From: Rhodospirillales bacterium
GTDB lineage: Bacteria > Pseudomonadota > Alphaproteobacteria > Rhodospirillales > Defluviicoccaceae
Length of the DNA: 64,000 bases
Assembly: GCA_016710335.1 (NCBI GenBank)
Contig: JADJXQ010000002.1
Span: 434,001 to 498,000 of the forward strand
Reading direction: 5' to 3'
Each line of letters begins with the position of its first letter. Positions within the stretch are counted from its first letter, which is position 1. A program made the position numbers and the translations under genes. The notes beneath the pieces were generated by a model, which saw only the letters and a list, made by a program, of their open reading frames with translations, was not told where the DNA came from and did not search any database. This document shows, piece after piece, positions 1 through 8,092 of this stretch.

Positions 1-992
1 GCAACGCCGATGCGGACGCCAAGTACGCGTACGAACTCGTTGTGCAGGATGACGAGTGCAAGCCCAACATCGGCGTGCAGGCGGCGACCAAGCTGGCCGC
101 CGACAAGGACGTCGTCGCCGCGGCCACCCATTACTGCTCGGCGGTCGCCATCGCCACGGTTGATACCTACCACAAGTTCGGGCTGCCGGTCATCGTTTGG
201 GGCGCCGTGCTGCCGGACATCACCTATGGCAACGACTACAAGGAGATCCACCGCGTCAACGGCACGATGATCAACCAGAACCAGACCGCGGCCGAGTTCA
301 TGACCGGTCTCGGCTACAAGACCTGGGCGGTCATCCACGACACCACAGACTACGGCAAAGGCCACAACCAGTATTTCAGCGAAAGCCTGGCAAAGAACGG
401 CGGCAAGATCCTCGCCACGTTCGGGGTCACCGCGGATCAGCAGGATTTCACGGCCGAACTCACCAACATCAAGTCGCTCAATCCGGAAGTGGTGTTCTTC
501 GGCGGGCTGACGCCGATCGGGGTGCGCATCCGCTCCCAGATGGAGAAGCTCGGGGTCGACGCGGTGTTCCAGGGAACGTCGGGAATCGTCTCCGACGCGT
601 TCATCGAGGGCACCGGGGACCTGGCGGAAGGCGCCCTCGCCTTCCGTGAAGGTGCGCCGACCGAAAAGCTGCCGGGCGGGCAGTTCTTCATGGAGCAATA
701 CGCCAAGCAGGGCTACGCCGACCCGGCGGAAGCTTATGGCGCCTTCGCGTTCGCCGCGATGAACCTGATCCTGGACGCCATCGAAACGGTGGGCCCGGAT
801 CGCAAGAAAGTCCGCGACTACCTCAACGGCGTCGAGGACCGCGACTCCATCGTCGGCACCATCACCTTCGACGACCACGGCCAGAACACCGTCGCTTTGA
901 TCACCAAGTACGTGATCCAGGACGGCAAGTGGGCGGTCTGGGAGGACAGCGAATATGCGAGCGGCGACCGCAAGCTGCCCGGCCAGCCCTAG
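1..992 (+). CDS. Branched-chain amino acid-type ABC transporter substrate-binding protein (5' partial)
   Basis: Periplasmic binding protein of the LivJ/LivK type (type I fold, Peripla_BP_6), the ligand-capturing part of the importer encoded just downstream. The reading frame is open from the left edge (first full codon at base 3), so the signal peptide and the first part of lobe 1 lie outside the window. Visible family features are the DVVAAATHYCSAVA strand-loop, the WAVIHDTTDYGKG hinge-region segment, QQDFTAELTNIKS, and a C-terminal segment with TITFDDHGQN. It lies 34 bp upstream of livH and is co-directional with it, so it is the first known gene of the operon. The ligand cannot be told from sequence: family members bind Leu/Ile/Val, amides, urea or aromatic acids. 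Confidence 0.9.
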   Translation, partial: NADADAKYAYELVVQDDECKPNIGVQAATKLAADKDVVAAATHYCSAVAIATVDTYHKFGLPVIVWGAVLPDITYGNDYKEIHRVNGTMINQNQTAAEFMTGLGYKTWAVIHDTTDYGKGHNQYFSESLAKNGGKILATFGVTADQQDFTAELTNIKSLNPEVVFFGGLTPIGVRIRSQMEKLGVDAVFQGTSGIVSDAFIEGTGDLAEGALAFREGAPTEKLPGGQFFMEQYAKQGYADPAEAYGAFAFAAMNLILDAIETVGPDRKKVRDYLNGVEDRDSIVGTITFDDHGQNTVALITKYVIQDGKWAVWEDSEYASGDRKLPGQP

Positions 993-1026
993 TTCGGGGC
1001 TGACGCTTTCTTGAGCGTACTCCGCC

Positions 1027-1947
1027 ATGGATGTCGGCCTTCTCGCCCAGTACGTCATCAACGGCCTGATGCTGGGCATGACGTATGCTTTGGTCGCCGT
1101 CGGCTTCACCCTGTTCTTCGGGGTGCTGGACGTGATCAAGTTCTCGCACGGCGATGTGCTGACGGTTGGCGCGTTCACGGCGCTGGGGACGTATCTCGGG
1201 CTGAGCGGCGCCGGCGTTACCTCGCCGTTGCTCCTGATCGTCGCCATCGTACTCGTCGCCGGGGTCGCGATGGGTCTGCTCGGGGCGTTGATCGCCCGCG
1301 CTCTGGTGCTGCCGCTTCGGGCGGCGCCGGCCCTCAACACCCTCTTGATCACCCTGATGCTGGGGACGGTGCTGCGTGAGAGCGTCCGCCTGTTCTATCC
1401 CGAAGGCGCCAACCCGAAGCCGTTTCCGGCGCTGTTGCCGGCCGACTCGGTGACGTTCGGCAACCTCTATCTGCGCCTCGACAGCGTGTTGATGCTGGTG
1501 GCCGGCGGCGCCGTCATCGTCGGCGTCCAGCTCCTGCTGAACCGCACCAAGCTCGGCCTCGCCATCCGCGCCGTCGCCCAGGACGAGGAGACGGCGCGGA
1601 CCATGGGCATCAATTTCACGCTGATCGTGCTGATCACCTTCGCCCTCGGCTCGGCCCTGGCGGCGATCGCCGGCATCATGAATGGCCTCTACTACAACGA
1701 GATCAACTTCGGCATGGGGCTGCTGCTGGGCGTCATCGGCTTTTCAGCGGCGATCGTCGGCGGCCTCGGCAACATCTACGGCGCCATCATCGGCGGCTTT
1801 CTGTTCGCTCTGCTGCAGACCATCGGCGCCGTCGCCCTTCCCTTCGCCAGCGCCTACAAGGACGTGTTCGCGTTCGGTGTGGTCATTCTGATCATGGCGT
1901 GGCGGCCAACCGGGCTGATCGAAGAAAAAGTCAGCGAGCGCGTATGA
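1027..1947 (+). CDS. livH: LivH-type ABC transporter permease
   Basis: Inner-membrane permease of a branched-chain amino acid-type importer (HAAT family), 306 residues, the usual length. The N-terminus has the family pattern of a first membrane helix followed by GLMLGMTYALVAVGFTLFFG and KFSHGD. About eight hydrophobic segments follow, with the conserved cytoplasmic AVAQDEETARTMGI coupling region about two thirds along and the GGLGNIYGAIIGG helix near the C-terminus. The ATG was chosen because it gives the canonical N-terminus. The stop overlaps the livM start in an ATGA, which implies translational coupling. It should pair with LivM and with LivG/LivF. Confidence 0.93.
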   Translation: MDVGLLAQYVINGLMLGMTYALVAVGFTLFFGVLDVIKFSHGDVLTVGAFTALGTYLGLSGAGVTSPLLLIVAIVLVAGVAMGLLGALIARALVLPLRAAPALNTLLITLMLGTVLRESVRLFYPEGANPKPFPALLPADSVTFGNLYLRLDSVLMLVAGGAVIVGVQLLLNRTKLGLAIRAVAQDEETARTMGINFTLIVLITFALGSALAAIAGIMNGLYYNEINFGMGLLLGVIGFSAAIVGGLGNIYGAIIGGFLFALLQTIGAVALPFASAYKDVFAFGVVILIMAWRPTGLIEEKVSERV

Positions 1948-3134
1948 GCGGGAACGACAGCGTCGAGCGGGCGGCCGGCCCTTCGGGTCTGAGAGCGCTG
2001 CTTCCCGCGCTGGCGCTTGCCGCCGCCGGCACTGCCTTCGTCATCGCACTGCTCGCGGTCGAATCCCAGGTAGGCATTGTCGTTCTTCTCGCCGGCGCCG
2101 CCGCTGCCATCGTTATTGCGGCGCGCTTCGGCCTGCTGAGCCCGGTCGGCGACCTCCTCATCCAACGCGAGGACGTGCTCGGCGTGCTGAGCGTGGTCGG
2201 CGTGCTGGTGGTGACCGCGTACTTCCACGAAGACCATTTCACGCTGCTGATGGTCGCCACCGTCATCCTGTTCGTGCTGGCGACCCTCGGACTGAACATC
2301 CAGTTCGGCTACACCGGCCTGATCAATTTCGCCGGCGCCTCTTTCCTCGGCATCGGGTGCTACACGGCCGCGGTCCTCACCCAGCACACCGCCCTCCCCC
2401 ATATCCTCGTGCTGCTCGTCGGCGGGCTGATGGCGGCGGTGATCGGCTCCATCCTGCTGTTGCCGGTGTTGCGCACCCGCGGCCACTATTCCGCCGTGGT
2501 CACCATCGCGTTCGCATTGCTGTTCAAGACGTTCCTGGAGGTCAACGACGTGCTCGGCGGCCCGCAGGGTCTGTCGGTCGCCGGCATGAACCTGTTCGGC
2601 TGGGACTTCAACGACAACATCCGGATCGGGGACTCGTTCGAGCTGTCGTTCTACGCCAACTATGTCCTGTTGTCCTTGGCGCTGCTGGTGATCGCCTTCG
2701 TCTTCGTCAGGCGGCTGGATCGCTCGTGGATCGGCCTCAACCTGGACGCCGTCCGGCTCGACGACACCGCCGCCGCCTGCTTCGGCCTCAACCTGGTGCG
2801 CTGGAAGATCACCGCGTTCACCATCGGCAACTTCCTCACCGGCGTCGCCGGGTCGCTCTACGGGATGATGCTGGGATTCATCGCCCCGGCCAACTTCACT
2901 TTCGGCGACTCGCTGATCCTCGTTTCCATCGTGCTCCTCGGCGGCATCGGCAACGCCTGGGGGCTGGTGGTCGCCACCACCATCGTGGTCATCCTGCCGG
3001 AGAAGCTGCAGGCCATTCAGGAGTACCGGTTCCTCCTCTACGCTTCGATGGTCATTCTCATTCTGCTGTTCCGGCCGGAGGGGCTGCTGCCGCGGCCGCT
3101 CCGCGCCTACTTCCCCGGATTTTCCGGCCGATGA
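1944..3134 (+). CDS. livM: LivM-type ABC transporter permease
   Basis: Second permease of the importer, 396 residues. The start is the ATG within the ATGA overlap with livH; a longer in-frame start upstream would run deep into livH and is not favoured. The first ~110 residues carry extra hydrophobic segments, as in longer LivM proteins. The family core follows: GLNIQFGYTGLINFAGASF, the RTRGHYSAVVTIAFA region, the cytoplasmic LDAVRLDDTAAACFGLN coupling segment, and GGIGNAWG near the end. The stop overlaps livG (ATGA). The variant LDAVRLDDT replaces the more usual AIREDE-like loop. Confidence 0.92.
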   Translation: MSGNDSVERAAGPSGLRALLPALALAAAGTAFVIALLAVESQVGIVVLLAGAAAAIVIAARFGLLSPVGDLLIQREDVLGVLSVVGVLVVTAYFHEDHFTLLMVATVILFVLATLGLNIQFGYTGLINFAGASFLGIGCYTAAVLTQHTALPHILVLLVGGLMAAVIGSILLLPVLRTRGHYSAVVTIAFALLFKTFLEVNDVLGGPQGLSVAGMNLFGWDFNDNIRIGDSFELSFYANYVLLSLALLVIAFVFVRRLDRSWIGLNLDAVRLDDTAAACFGLNLVRWKITAFTIGNFLTGVAGSLYGMMLGFIAPANFTFGDSLILVSIVLLGGIGNAWGLVVATTIVVILPEKLQAIQEYRFLLYASMVILILLFRPEGLLPRPLRAYFPGFSGR

Positions 3135-3916
3135 GCGGCGAGCATGCGCCGCTGCTGGCGTCCCGCGATCTCAGCAAGCTGTTCGGCGGCGTCGTCGCCC
3201 TGGACACGCTGAACCTGGAGGTCTTTCCCGACGACGTCCTCGGACTGATCGGCCCCAACGGCTCCGGCAAGACGACGTTCTTCAACGTCGTGACCGGCAT
3301 CTACCCGGCGACCCGCGGCGAGATCCGCTTCGACGGCAGCGTCGTCACCAATCGCTCGCCGCAGGCGGTCTACCGCGCCGGCATCGCCCGCACCTTTCAG
3401 CGCTCGCGGCTGTCGCTGCCGCTGTCGATCTTCGACAACATCATGATCGGCAACCACAAGCGCCTCAACCACGGCCTGTGGTTCAACCTCGTCCGCCGCG
3501 GAGCGTTCCGCGGCGAGTTGGAGGCCAGCTTCGAGGCTGCGCGCGACCTGGTGCGGGTGTTCGATGCGCCGCTCGCCGATCGCATGTTCGACCCGGTCGG
3601 CGGCATTCCGATGATCGACCGCCGGCGCATCGAGATCTGCCGGGCGCTGATCAGCCAGCCCAAGCTGTTGCTGCTCGACGAGCCGTCGGCGGGCATGACC
3701 GCCGAGGAGACGCGGGTGCTGATGGATGACATCATGGAGGTTAAGGGGCGCTTCGAGAATCTCACCATCATCATCGTCGAGCACGAGATGGAGGTGATCG
3801 AACGCATCACCAACCGGTGCGTGGTGCTCAACTTCGGCCAGAAGATCGCCGAGGGCACCTACCGCGAGATCGCCGCCGAGCGGCAGGTCCAGGAAGCCTA
3901 CCTGGGGATCCAATGA
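3131..3916 (+). CDS. livG: LivG-type ABC transporter ATP-binding protein with unusual signature
   Basis: ATPase subunit of the importer, 261 residues. Walker A is GPNGSGKTT at about residues 41-49 and Walker B is LLLLDEPSAGMT. The switch histidine lies in IIVEHEMEVIE. Between the Q-loop region (RTFQRSRL) and Walker B, the stretch that normally holds the LSGGQ/YGQQ signature reads GGIPMIDRRRIEICRAL, so the canonical signature residues are missing. The DRRRIEICRAL part aligns with the normal RRLEIARAL, so this is a variant and not a frameshift. ATGA overlaps link it to livM and livF. Confidence 0.9.
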   Translation: MSGEHAPLLASRDLSKLFGGVVALDTLNLEVFPDDVLGLIGPNGSGKTTFFNVVTGIYPATRGEIRFDGSVVTNRSPQAVYRAGIARTFQRSRLSLPLSIFDNIMIGNHKRLNHGLWFNLVRRGAFRGELEASFEAARDLVRVFDAPLADRMFDPVGGIPMIDRRRIEICRALISQPKLLLLDEPSAGMTAEETRVLMDDIMEVKGRFENLTIIIVEHEMEVIERITNRCVVLNFGQKIAEGTYREIAAERQVQEAYLGIQ

Positions 3917-4635
3917 CGGAACAGCGTGAGCAGGGGCTGGTGGTGGAAGGCGTCAGCGCGGCGTACGACCGCGCCAACGTGCTCGAGGACGTGTCGCTGA
4001 CCGCGGCGTCGGGGCGCATCACCTGCCTGCTCGGCTCCAACGGCTCCGGCAAGACCACCCTGATCCGCGCCATCCTGGGATTGACAGCGATCAACCGCGG
4101 ACGCATCGCCTTTGGCGGCGCCGCTCTAAGCGGGCGCCCGACCCACAAGGTCGTCGCCTCCGGCGTCGCCTGCATCCCGGAAGGGCGCAAGGTGTTTCCC
4201 AAGCTGACGGTGGAGGAGAATCTCCGCCTCGGCGGCTATCAGGAGTCGTCGGCGGTGATACTGGCGGAGCGGCTCGAGCGCGTCTACGGAACCTTTCCGC
4301 GACTGGCCGAGCGCAAGAACCAGCTTGCCGGCACCATGTCGGGCGGCGAGCAGGCGATGGTCTCCATCGGCCGCGGCCTGATGAGTGCGCCGCGGCTCTT
4401 GTTGATCGACGAGCCGTCGCTCGGCCTGTCGCCGCTGCTGGTCAAGGAAAACTTCGCCATCATTCGCGGCATCAACGCGCAAGGGATCACCATATTCCTC
4501 GTCGAGCAGAACGTGCACCAGACCCTTGCCATCGCCGACTTCGGATACGTTCTGTCCAAGGGCCGTGTCGTCGCCTCGGGCACGCCGGATGAGCTGAGGG
4601 CGGCGTCGGAGGTGCACCAGGCCTATTTCGGCTGA
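3913..4635 (+). CDS. livF: LivF-type ABC transporter ATP-binding protein
   Basis: Second ATPase subunit, 240 residues, the normal LivF size. Walker A is GSNGSGKTT at about residues 41-49. The signature is a standard MSGGEQAM, Walker B is LLLIDEPSLGLSP, and the switch histidine is in LVEQNVHQ, the LivF-specific form with Asn then His. The LivF hallmark CIPEGRKVFPKLTVEENL is present. It starts in an ATGA overlap with livG and ends 26 bp before the M20 deacylase gene, so the two are probably co-transcribed. With the degenerate signature of LivG, this subunit supplies the only canonical signature of the heterodimer. Confidence 0.93.
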   Translation: MTEQREQGLVVEGVSAAYDRANVLEDVSLTAASGRITCLLGSNGSGKTTLIRAILGLTAINRGRIAFGGAALSGRPTHKVVASGVACIPEGRKVFPKLTVEENLRLGGYQESSAVILAERLERVYGTFPRLAERKNQLAGTMSGGEQAMVSIGRGLMSAPRLLLIDEPSLGLSPLLVKENFAIIRGINAQGITIFLVEQNVHQTLAIADFGYVLSKGRVVASGTPDELRAASEVHQAYFG

Positions 4636-4661
4636 CGACGCACAGCGGAGGAGACGACACC

Positions 4662-5792
4662 ATGACCCGTTCCCCCACCGCCATCGCGCTCACCCGCGAG
4701 CTTCTCGCGTTCGACACCATCAACCCGCCGGGCGCCGAGGCTGCGTGCGCGAAGCACCTGGCGGCGCTGCTGGAAGACGCCGGGTTCGCCGTGAGCTTCC
4801 ATGACCTGGCGCCGGGCCGACCCAACATCGTCGCCCGCATCGGCGGCGATGGGGAGCGGCGGGCGCTCTGCTTCACCGGTCACATGGACACCGTGCCGCT
4901 CGGCGCCATGCCGTGGTCGCGGGATCCGTTCGCCGGGGAGATCGCCGACGGCAGGGTGTATGGCCGCGGCTCCAGCGACATGAAGAGCGGCATTGCCGCA
5001 TTCGTGGTGGCGGTGACCGCCCTCGCCCCCCGCCTCGGCGGCACGCCGGGGGTAGTGCTGGTGCTGACCGCAGGCGAGGAGACCGGCTGCGAAGGCGCCG
5101 CCGGCATGGTGGCGGCCGGCGGCGTGCTCGGTGCGGCCGGCGCCGTAGTGGTCGCCGAACCCACCGCCAACGTGCCGTTCGTCGGCCACAAGGGCGCCCT
5201 GTGGCTGAAGGCGCGCACCCGCGGCGTCACAGCCCATGGCTCGATGCCGGAGAAGGGCGTCAACGCCGTCTACAAGGCGGCGCGCGCCATCGGCAAGCTG
5301 GAGGACTTCGACTTCAACGTCGAACGGCACGGGGTGCTCGGCGCGCCGACCCTCAACGTCGGCACCGTCCACGGCGGCATCAACATCAATTCGGTGCCGG
5401 ACCAGGCCGACATCGGCATCGACATCCGCACCGTCCCCGGCCAGAAGCACGCGCACTTGCGGGACCAGATGGCGGCTTATCTCGGCGACCAAGTCGAAAT
5501 CTCGGCCATCACCGATGTGGAAGGCGTCTGGACCGACCCCGCCGATCCGTGGATCCGCGAGGTGTTCGCGGTCATGGAGGATCTGCGGGGCGAACCGCCG
5601 GCGGTGAGCGGCGCCACGTTCTTCACGGACGCCGCATATCTGACGCCCGCAATGGGCGGGCCGCCGACGGTGATCCTCGGCCCCGGGGAGCCGGCCATGG
5701 CCCACCAGACTGACGAGTATTGCCGGGTCGATGCAATCGACGAAGCGGTCGCCGCCTACATCGAACTGACCCGCCGCTGGTGCGGGCTGTAG
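4662..5792 (+). CDS. M20 family metallohydrolase (ArgE/DapE-like deacylase)
   Basis: Zinc-dependent amidohydrolase of the M20 family, 376 residues. It has the metal-binding and catalytic pattern in order: GHMDTVP (H74, D76), GRGSSDMKSG (D106), AGEETG (E139/E140), VVAEPT, and a late MAHQTDEYC histidine. The dimerisation domain with GVTAHGSMPEKG lies in the middle. Family members hydrolyse N-acyl amino acids, succinyl-diaminopimelate or small peptides; the exact substrate is not readable. Its position 26 bp after livF suggests it acts on what the importer brings in, for example an N-acylated amino acid. An upstream GGAGGA supports the start. Confidence 0.88.
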   Translation: MTRSPTAIALTRELLAFDTINPPGAEAACAKHLAALLEDAGFAVSFHDLAPGRPNIVARIGGDGERRALCFTGHMDTVPLGAMPWSRDPFAGEIADGRVYGRGSSDMKSGIAAFVVAVTALAPRLGGTPGVVLVLTAGEETGCEGAAGMVAAGGVLGAAGAVVVAEPTANVPFVGHKGALWLKARTRGVTAHGSMPEKGVNAVYKAARAIGKLEDFDFNVERHGVLGAPTLNVGTVHGGININSVPDQADIGIDIRTVPGQKHAHLRDQMAAYLGDQVEISAITDVEGVWTDPADPWIREVFAVMEDLRGEPPAVSGATFFTDAAYLTPAMGGPPTVILGPGEPAMAHQTDEYCRVDAIDEAVAAYIELTRRWCGL

Positions 5793-5795
5793 GGC

Positions 5796-6107
5796 ATGCA
5801 CGACCTGATCGAATCACGTCGAGACGACATCGCCCAACTGTGCCGGCGATTTCATGTTCACCGGCTCGAACTTTTCGGTTCGGCCGCGCGCGAGACTGAT
5901 TTCGATGCCGAAAGTTCAGATGTGGACTTGCTGATCGACTACGAGCCCGAACACGCGCCGCCGTCGCTATCCGAGTATCCGGCGCTGCGGGATGCGCTCG
6001 CCACGATGTTCGCTCGACCCGTCGATCTCCTCATGTCGTCGTGCGTGCGCAACCCCTTCGTTCGCGAACATATCAACCGCTCGCGAAAGACCATTTATGC
6101 GCCGTGA
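5796..6107 (+). CDS. mntA: MNT-domain nucleotidyltransferase (antitoxin of a HEPN/MNT pair)
   Basis: Minimal nucleotidyltransferase of the MntA/DUF86-partner family, 103 residues. The core motif is complete: GSAARETDF followed by DVDLLID, i.e. GSx10DxD, with a later acidic strand position at PVDLL. In characterised pairs MntA AMPylates and silences the HEPN ribonuclease HepT. It begins 3 bp after the M20 gene but is probably not functionally related to it. Its stop overlaps a GTG that opens the HEPN reading frame (GTGA), the normal coupling for these modules. The antitoxin looks intact while the partner is not. Confidence 0.85.
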   Translation: MHDLIESRRDDIAQLCRRFHVHRLELFGSAARETDFDAESSDVDLLIDYEPEHAPPSLSEYPALRDALATMFARPVDLLMSSCVRNPFVREHINRSRKTIYAP

Positions 6108-6316
6108 TCCGCGCCCTGCTATGGGACGTGTGCGACTGCGCCGACCGCATCCGCCACTTCACGGTGGATCGAAGCCGCGACGACTACTTGGCCGATGAAA
6201 TGCTGCGCGCCGCCGTGGAACGGCAGTTCGAGATCATCGGCGAGGCGTTGAATCAGCTGGCGAAGGCGACGCCCGAGTTGGCGGAGCGCATCCCGGAGTT
6301 GCCGCAAATCGTTGCG
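6104..6316 (+). pseudogene. Truncated HEPN (HepT-like, DUF86) toxin gene
   Basis: About 71 codons match the N-terminal part of HepT-like HEPN proteins: a GTG start in the overlap with mntA, LLWDVCDCADRI, YLADEMLRAAVERQFEIIGEAL, and ERIPELPQIVA. In intact family members the next residues form the R-N-x-(L/I)-I-H catalytic motif. Here the similarity stops exactly before it, at PQIVA, and the frame then reads through unrelated sequence and out of frame into the SDR gene. The breakpoint is marked by a 9-bp tandem repeat (gttgcgccg twice). Without the RX4-6H motif no RNase activity is expected. Confidence 0.75.
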
Positions 6317-6386
6317 CCGGTTGCGCCGGCATGCGGGGGGCTCTACACAAAGTGTCACAACAAGAGCAACCGGGAGAGGCGCAGTC

Positions 6387-7139
6387 ATGGACCTGTGGCA
6401 GCGATCCGCAGTGGTCACCGGCGCGGCGTCCGGACTCGGGGCCGAGACGGCGCGCTATCTGGTGGAGGAAGGCGCGCAGGTGGCGGCCATCGACATCGAC
6501 GCCGAGCGCCTCCACGCCTTCGCCAAGGAGATCGGCGCCCTGCCCATTCCCTGCGACGTCTCCAACGCGGAAGCCGCCGAGGCGGCGCTGCGCCAGGCGC
6601 GAGAGGCGCACGGGGCGGCGAGGGTGCTGGTGCATTGCGTCGGCCGAGGCCACTCGAGGCAGCTGGTCAGCGACGACGGCCCGATGCCCCTCGACGACTT
6701 CCGACAGCTGGTCGAGGTCAATCTGATCTCCACGTTCAACATGATCCGCCTCGCCTCCGCGGATATGGCGGCGCTGGAGAAAACGTCGAACGGCGAGCGC
6801 GGCATCATCATTTCGACGGCGTCGGTCTCCGCCTATGAAGCGCAGAGCGGCGAGGCGGCCTACGCCGCCTCCAAGGGCGGAGTCGTCAGCATGATCCTGC
6901 CGGCGGCACGGGAACTGGGGCCGCTCGGCATCCGCGTCGTCGGCATCGCCCCCGGCCTGTTCGGCACCCCCACCCTGTTCGCCATCGAGCGCAACCTGGA
7001 TTCGCGCCTCGCCCGCTCCATCCCGTTCCCGCACCGCTTCGGCGACCCGGCCGAGTTCGCGATGCTGGTGGTGCACGTGATCAAGAACGTCATGGTCAAC
7101 GGCACCGTGCTGCGCCTCGACGGCGGACTCCACCGGTGA
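6387..7139 (+). CDS. SDR family NAD(P)-dependent oxidoreductase (HSD17B10-like)
   Basis: Classical short-chain dehydrogenase/reductase, 250 residues. The cofactor motif TGAASGLG lies at residues 11-18, with an acidic AIDIDAE turn after the second strand, which favours NAD. The catalytic residues are a serine in the IISTASVSAYEAQ strand and Y159-x3-K163 (YAASK). The overall pattern resembles 3-hydroxyacyl-CoA dehydrogenase type II (HSD17B10), where the sequence APGLFGTPT and an Ile-Pro-Phe-Pro segment are typical. The start is the ATG preceded by GGGAGAGG; longer in-frame options run back into the HEPN remnant. Substrate is inferred only to the level of 3-hydroxyacyl-CoA or similar. Confidence 0.85.
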   Translation: MDLWQRSAVVTGAASGLGAETARYLVEEGAQVAAIDIDAERLHAFAKEIGALPIPCDVSNAEAAEAALRQAREAHGAARVLVHCVGRGHSRQLVSDDGPMPLDDFRQLVEVNLISTFNMIRLASADMAALEKTSNGERGIIISTASVSAYEAQSGEAAYAASKGGVVSMILPAARELGPLGIRVVGIAPGLFGTPTLFAIERNLDSRLARSIPFPHRFGDPAEFAMLVVHVIKNVMVNGTVLRLDGGLHR

Positions 7140-7176
7140 AGATCGGAGCGGCCTCGGGCGGGGAGCGCGCCGTGCG

Positions 7177-8034
7177 GTGACCACGACCATCCAACTCAAC
7201 CTGATTTCCCACGCCTCGGGAGAGCTGATCGAGATGCTGGCGCGCAATGCCGTCGCTCAGCTCCAGGACGTGCACGTGGAGCGCCGCCTATGGAAAATGG
7301 TGCGGCACCTTGGCCAGGTCCCGGAGATCCTGGCGGCGGTGTCCGAAACCCGCGGCTTCGTCATTCACTCGATCGCCGCCGTCGATATTCGAGAAGCTAT
7401 CGAGGACGGGTGCCGGCGGCTCGCCGTCCCTTGCATGTTCTCGCTGGAGCCGCTGGTCAACCGCCTGTCGGAGCACTTCGACGCCCCGATCCAGTTCCGC
7501 ACCAGCGCCCGCGACATCATCAACGAGGACTATTACCGCCGCGTCGAGGCGATGAAATTCACCCTCGCCCACGACGACGGCGTCGCGACCGGTGACCTCG
7601 ATGACGCCGACGTGGTGGTGGTCGGTGTGTCGAGGGCCACCAAGACGCCCACCTGCATGTATCTGGCCTCGCTCGGCGTCAAGGCCGCCAACGTGCCGCT
7701 GGTGCCGGGGGTACCGCTACCGGAGTCGCTGATCAAGGCGAAGCATCCGCTGATCGTCGGCCTCACGGTCGATCCGACCCGCCTCGCCACCATCCGCGCC
7801 GCGCGGCTGAGGGCTTTGCACCAGACCGCCGCATTCGACTACGCCGACATCGACTCGCTGCGGGAGGAACTGCGCCAGGCCCGCCGCACCTTCGTCCGCC
7901 GCGGCTGGCCGGTAATCGACGTCACCCAGCGCTCGATCGAACAGGCCGCGGCAATGATCATCCGCATGCTGGAAGAACGCCGCGCAGCCCAGGCGGCCCC
8001 CGCCGTTCCGGGCGCCACTTCTCCGGAGCCATGA
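7177..8034 (+). CDS. PEP synthase/PPDK regulatory protein (kinase-pyrophosphorylase, DUF299)
   Basis: Bifunctional ADP-dependent kinase and Pi-dependent pyrophosphorylase that inactivates and reactivates phosphoenolpyruvate synthase or pyruvate phosphate dikinase. It has 285 residues with the family P-loop GVSRATKT at about 150-157, followed by PTCMYLASLGVKAANVPLVPG, which is diagnostic. The N-terminus LISHASGELIEMLARNAVAQL matches the family (usually LVSDSTGET). Its HASGEL variant lacks the usual Asp-Ser-Thr wording but keeps the glycine. The start is GTG. It ends just before a strong hairpin shared with the convergent gap gene. The regulated enzyme is not in the window. Confidence 0.9.
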   Translation: MTTTIQLNLISHASGELIEMLARNAVAQLQDVHVERRLWKMVRHLGQVPEILAAVSETRGFVIHSIAAVDIREAIEDGCRRLAVPCMFSLEPLVNRLSEHFDAPIQFRTSARDIINEDYYRRVEAMKFTLAHDDGVATGDLDDADVVVVGVSRATKTPTCMYLASLGVKAANVPLVPGVPLPESLIKAKHPLIVGLTVDPTRLATIRAARLRALHQTAAFDYADIDSLREELRQARRTFVRRGWPVIDVTQRSIEQAAAMIIRMLEERRAAQAAPAVPGATSPEP

Positions 8035-8037
8035 AGA

Positions 8038-8065
8038 AAGGCGGGGCACGCAGGCGCCCCGCCTT
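8038..8065. terminator. Bidirectional hairpin terminator between DUF299 gene and gap
   Basis: A perfect 10-bp stem (aaggcggggc / gccccgcctt) with an 8-nt loop lies 3 bp after the stop of the kinase-pyrophosphorylase gene and 27 bp after the stop of the convergent gap gene. Read on the minus strand the stem is followed by TTTCTT, so it can terminate gap; on the plus strand the trailing T-run is short. Confidence 0.7.
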
Positions 8066-8092
8066 GGATTGGATCAACCGCGGCGCAAGAGC

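Noticed and set aside
4623..5801. A 392-codon open frame on the minus strand
   Set aside because: Antisense shadow of the M20 gene, which keeps all metal-binding motifs.
6317..6838. Continuation of the HEPN frame as a 245-residue protein
   Set aside because: After PQIVA the sequence is unrelated and runs out of frame through the SDR gene.
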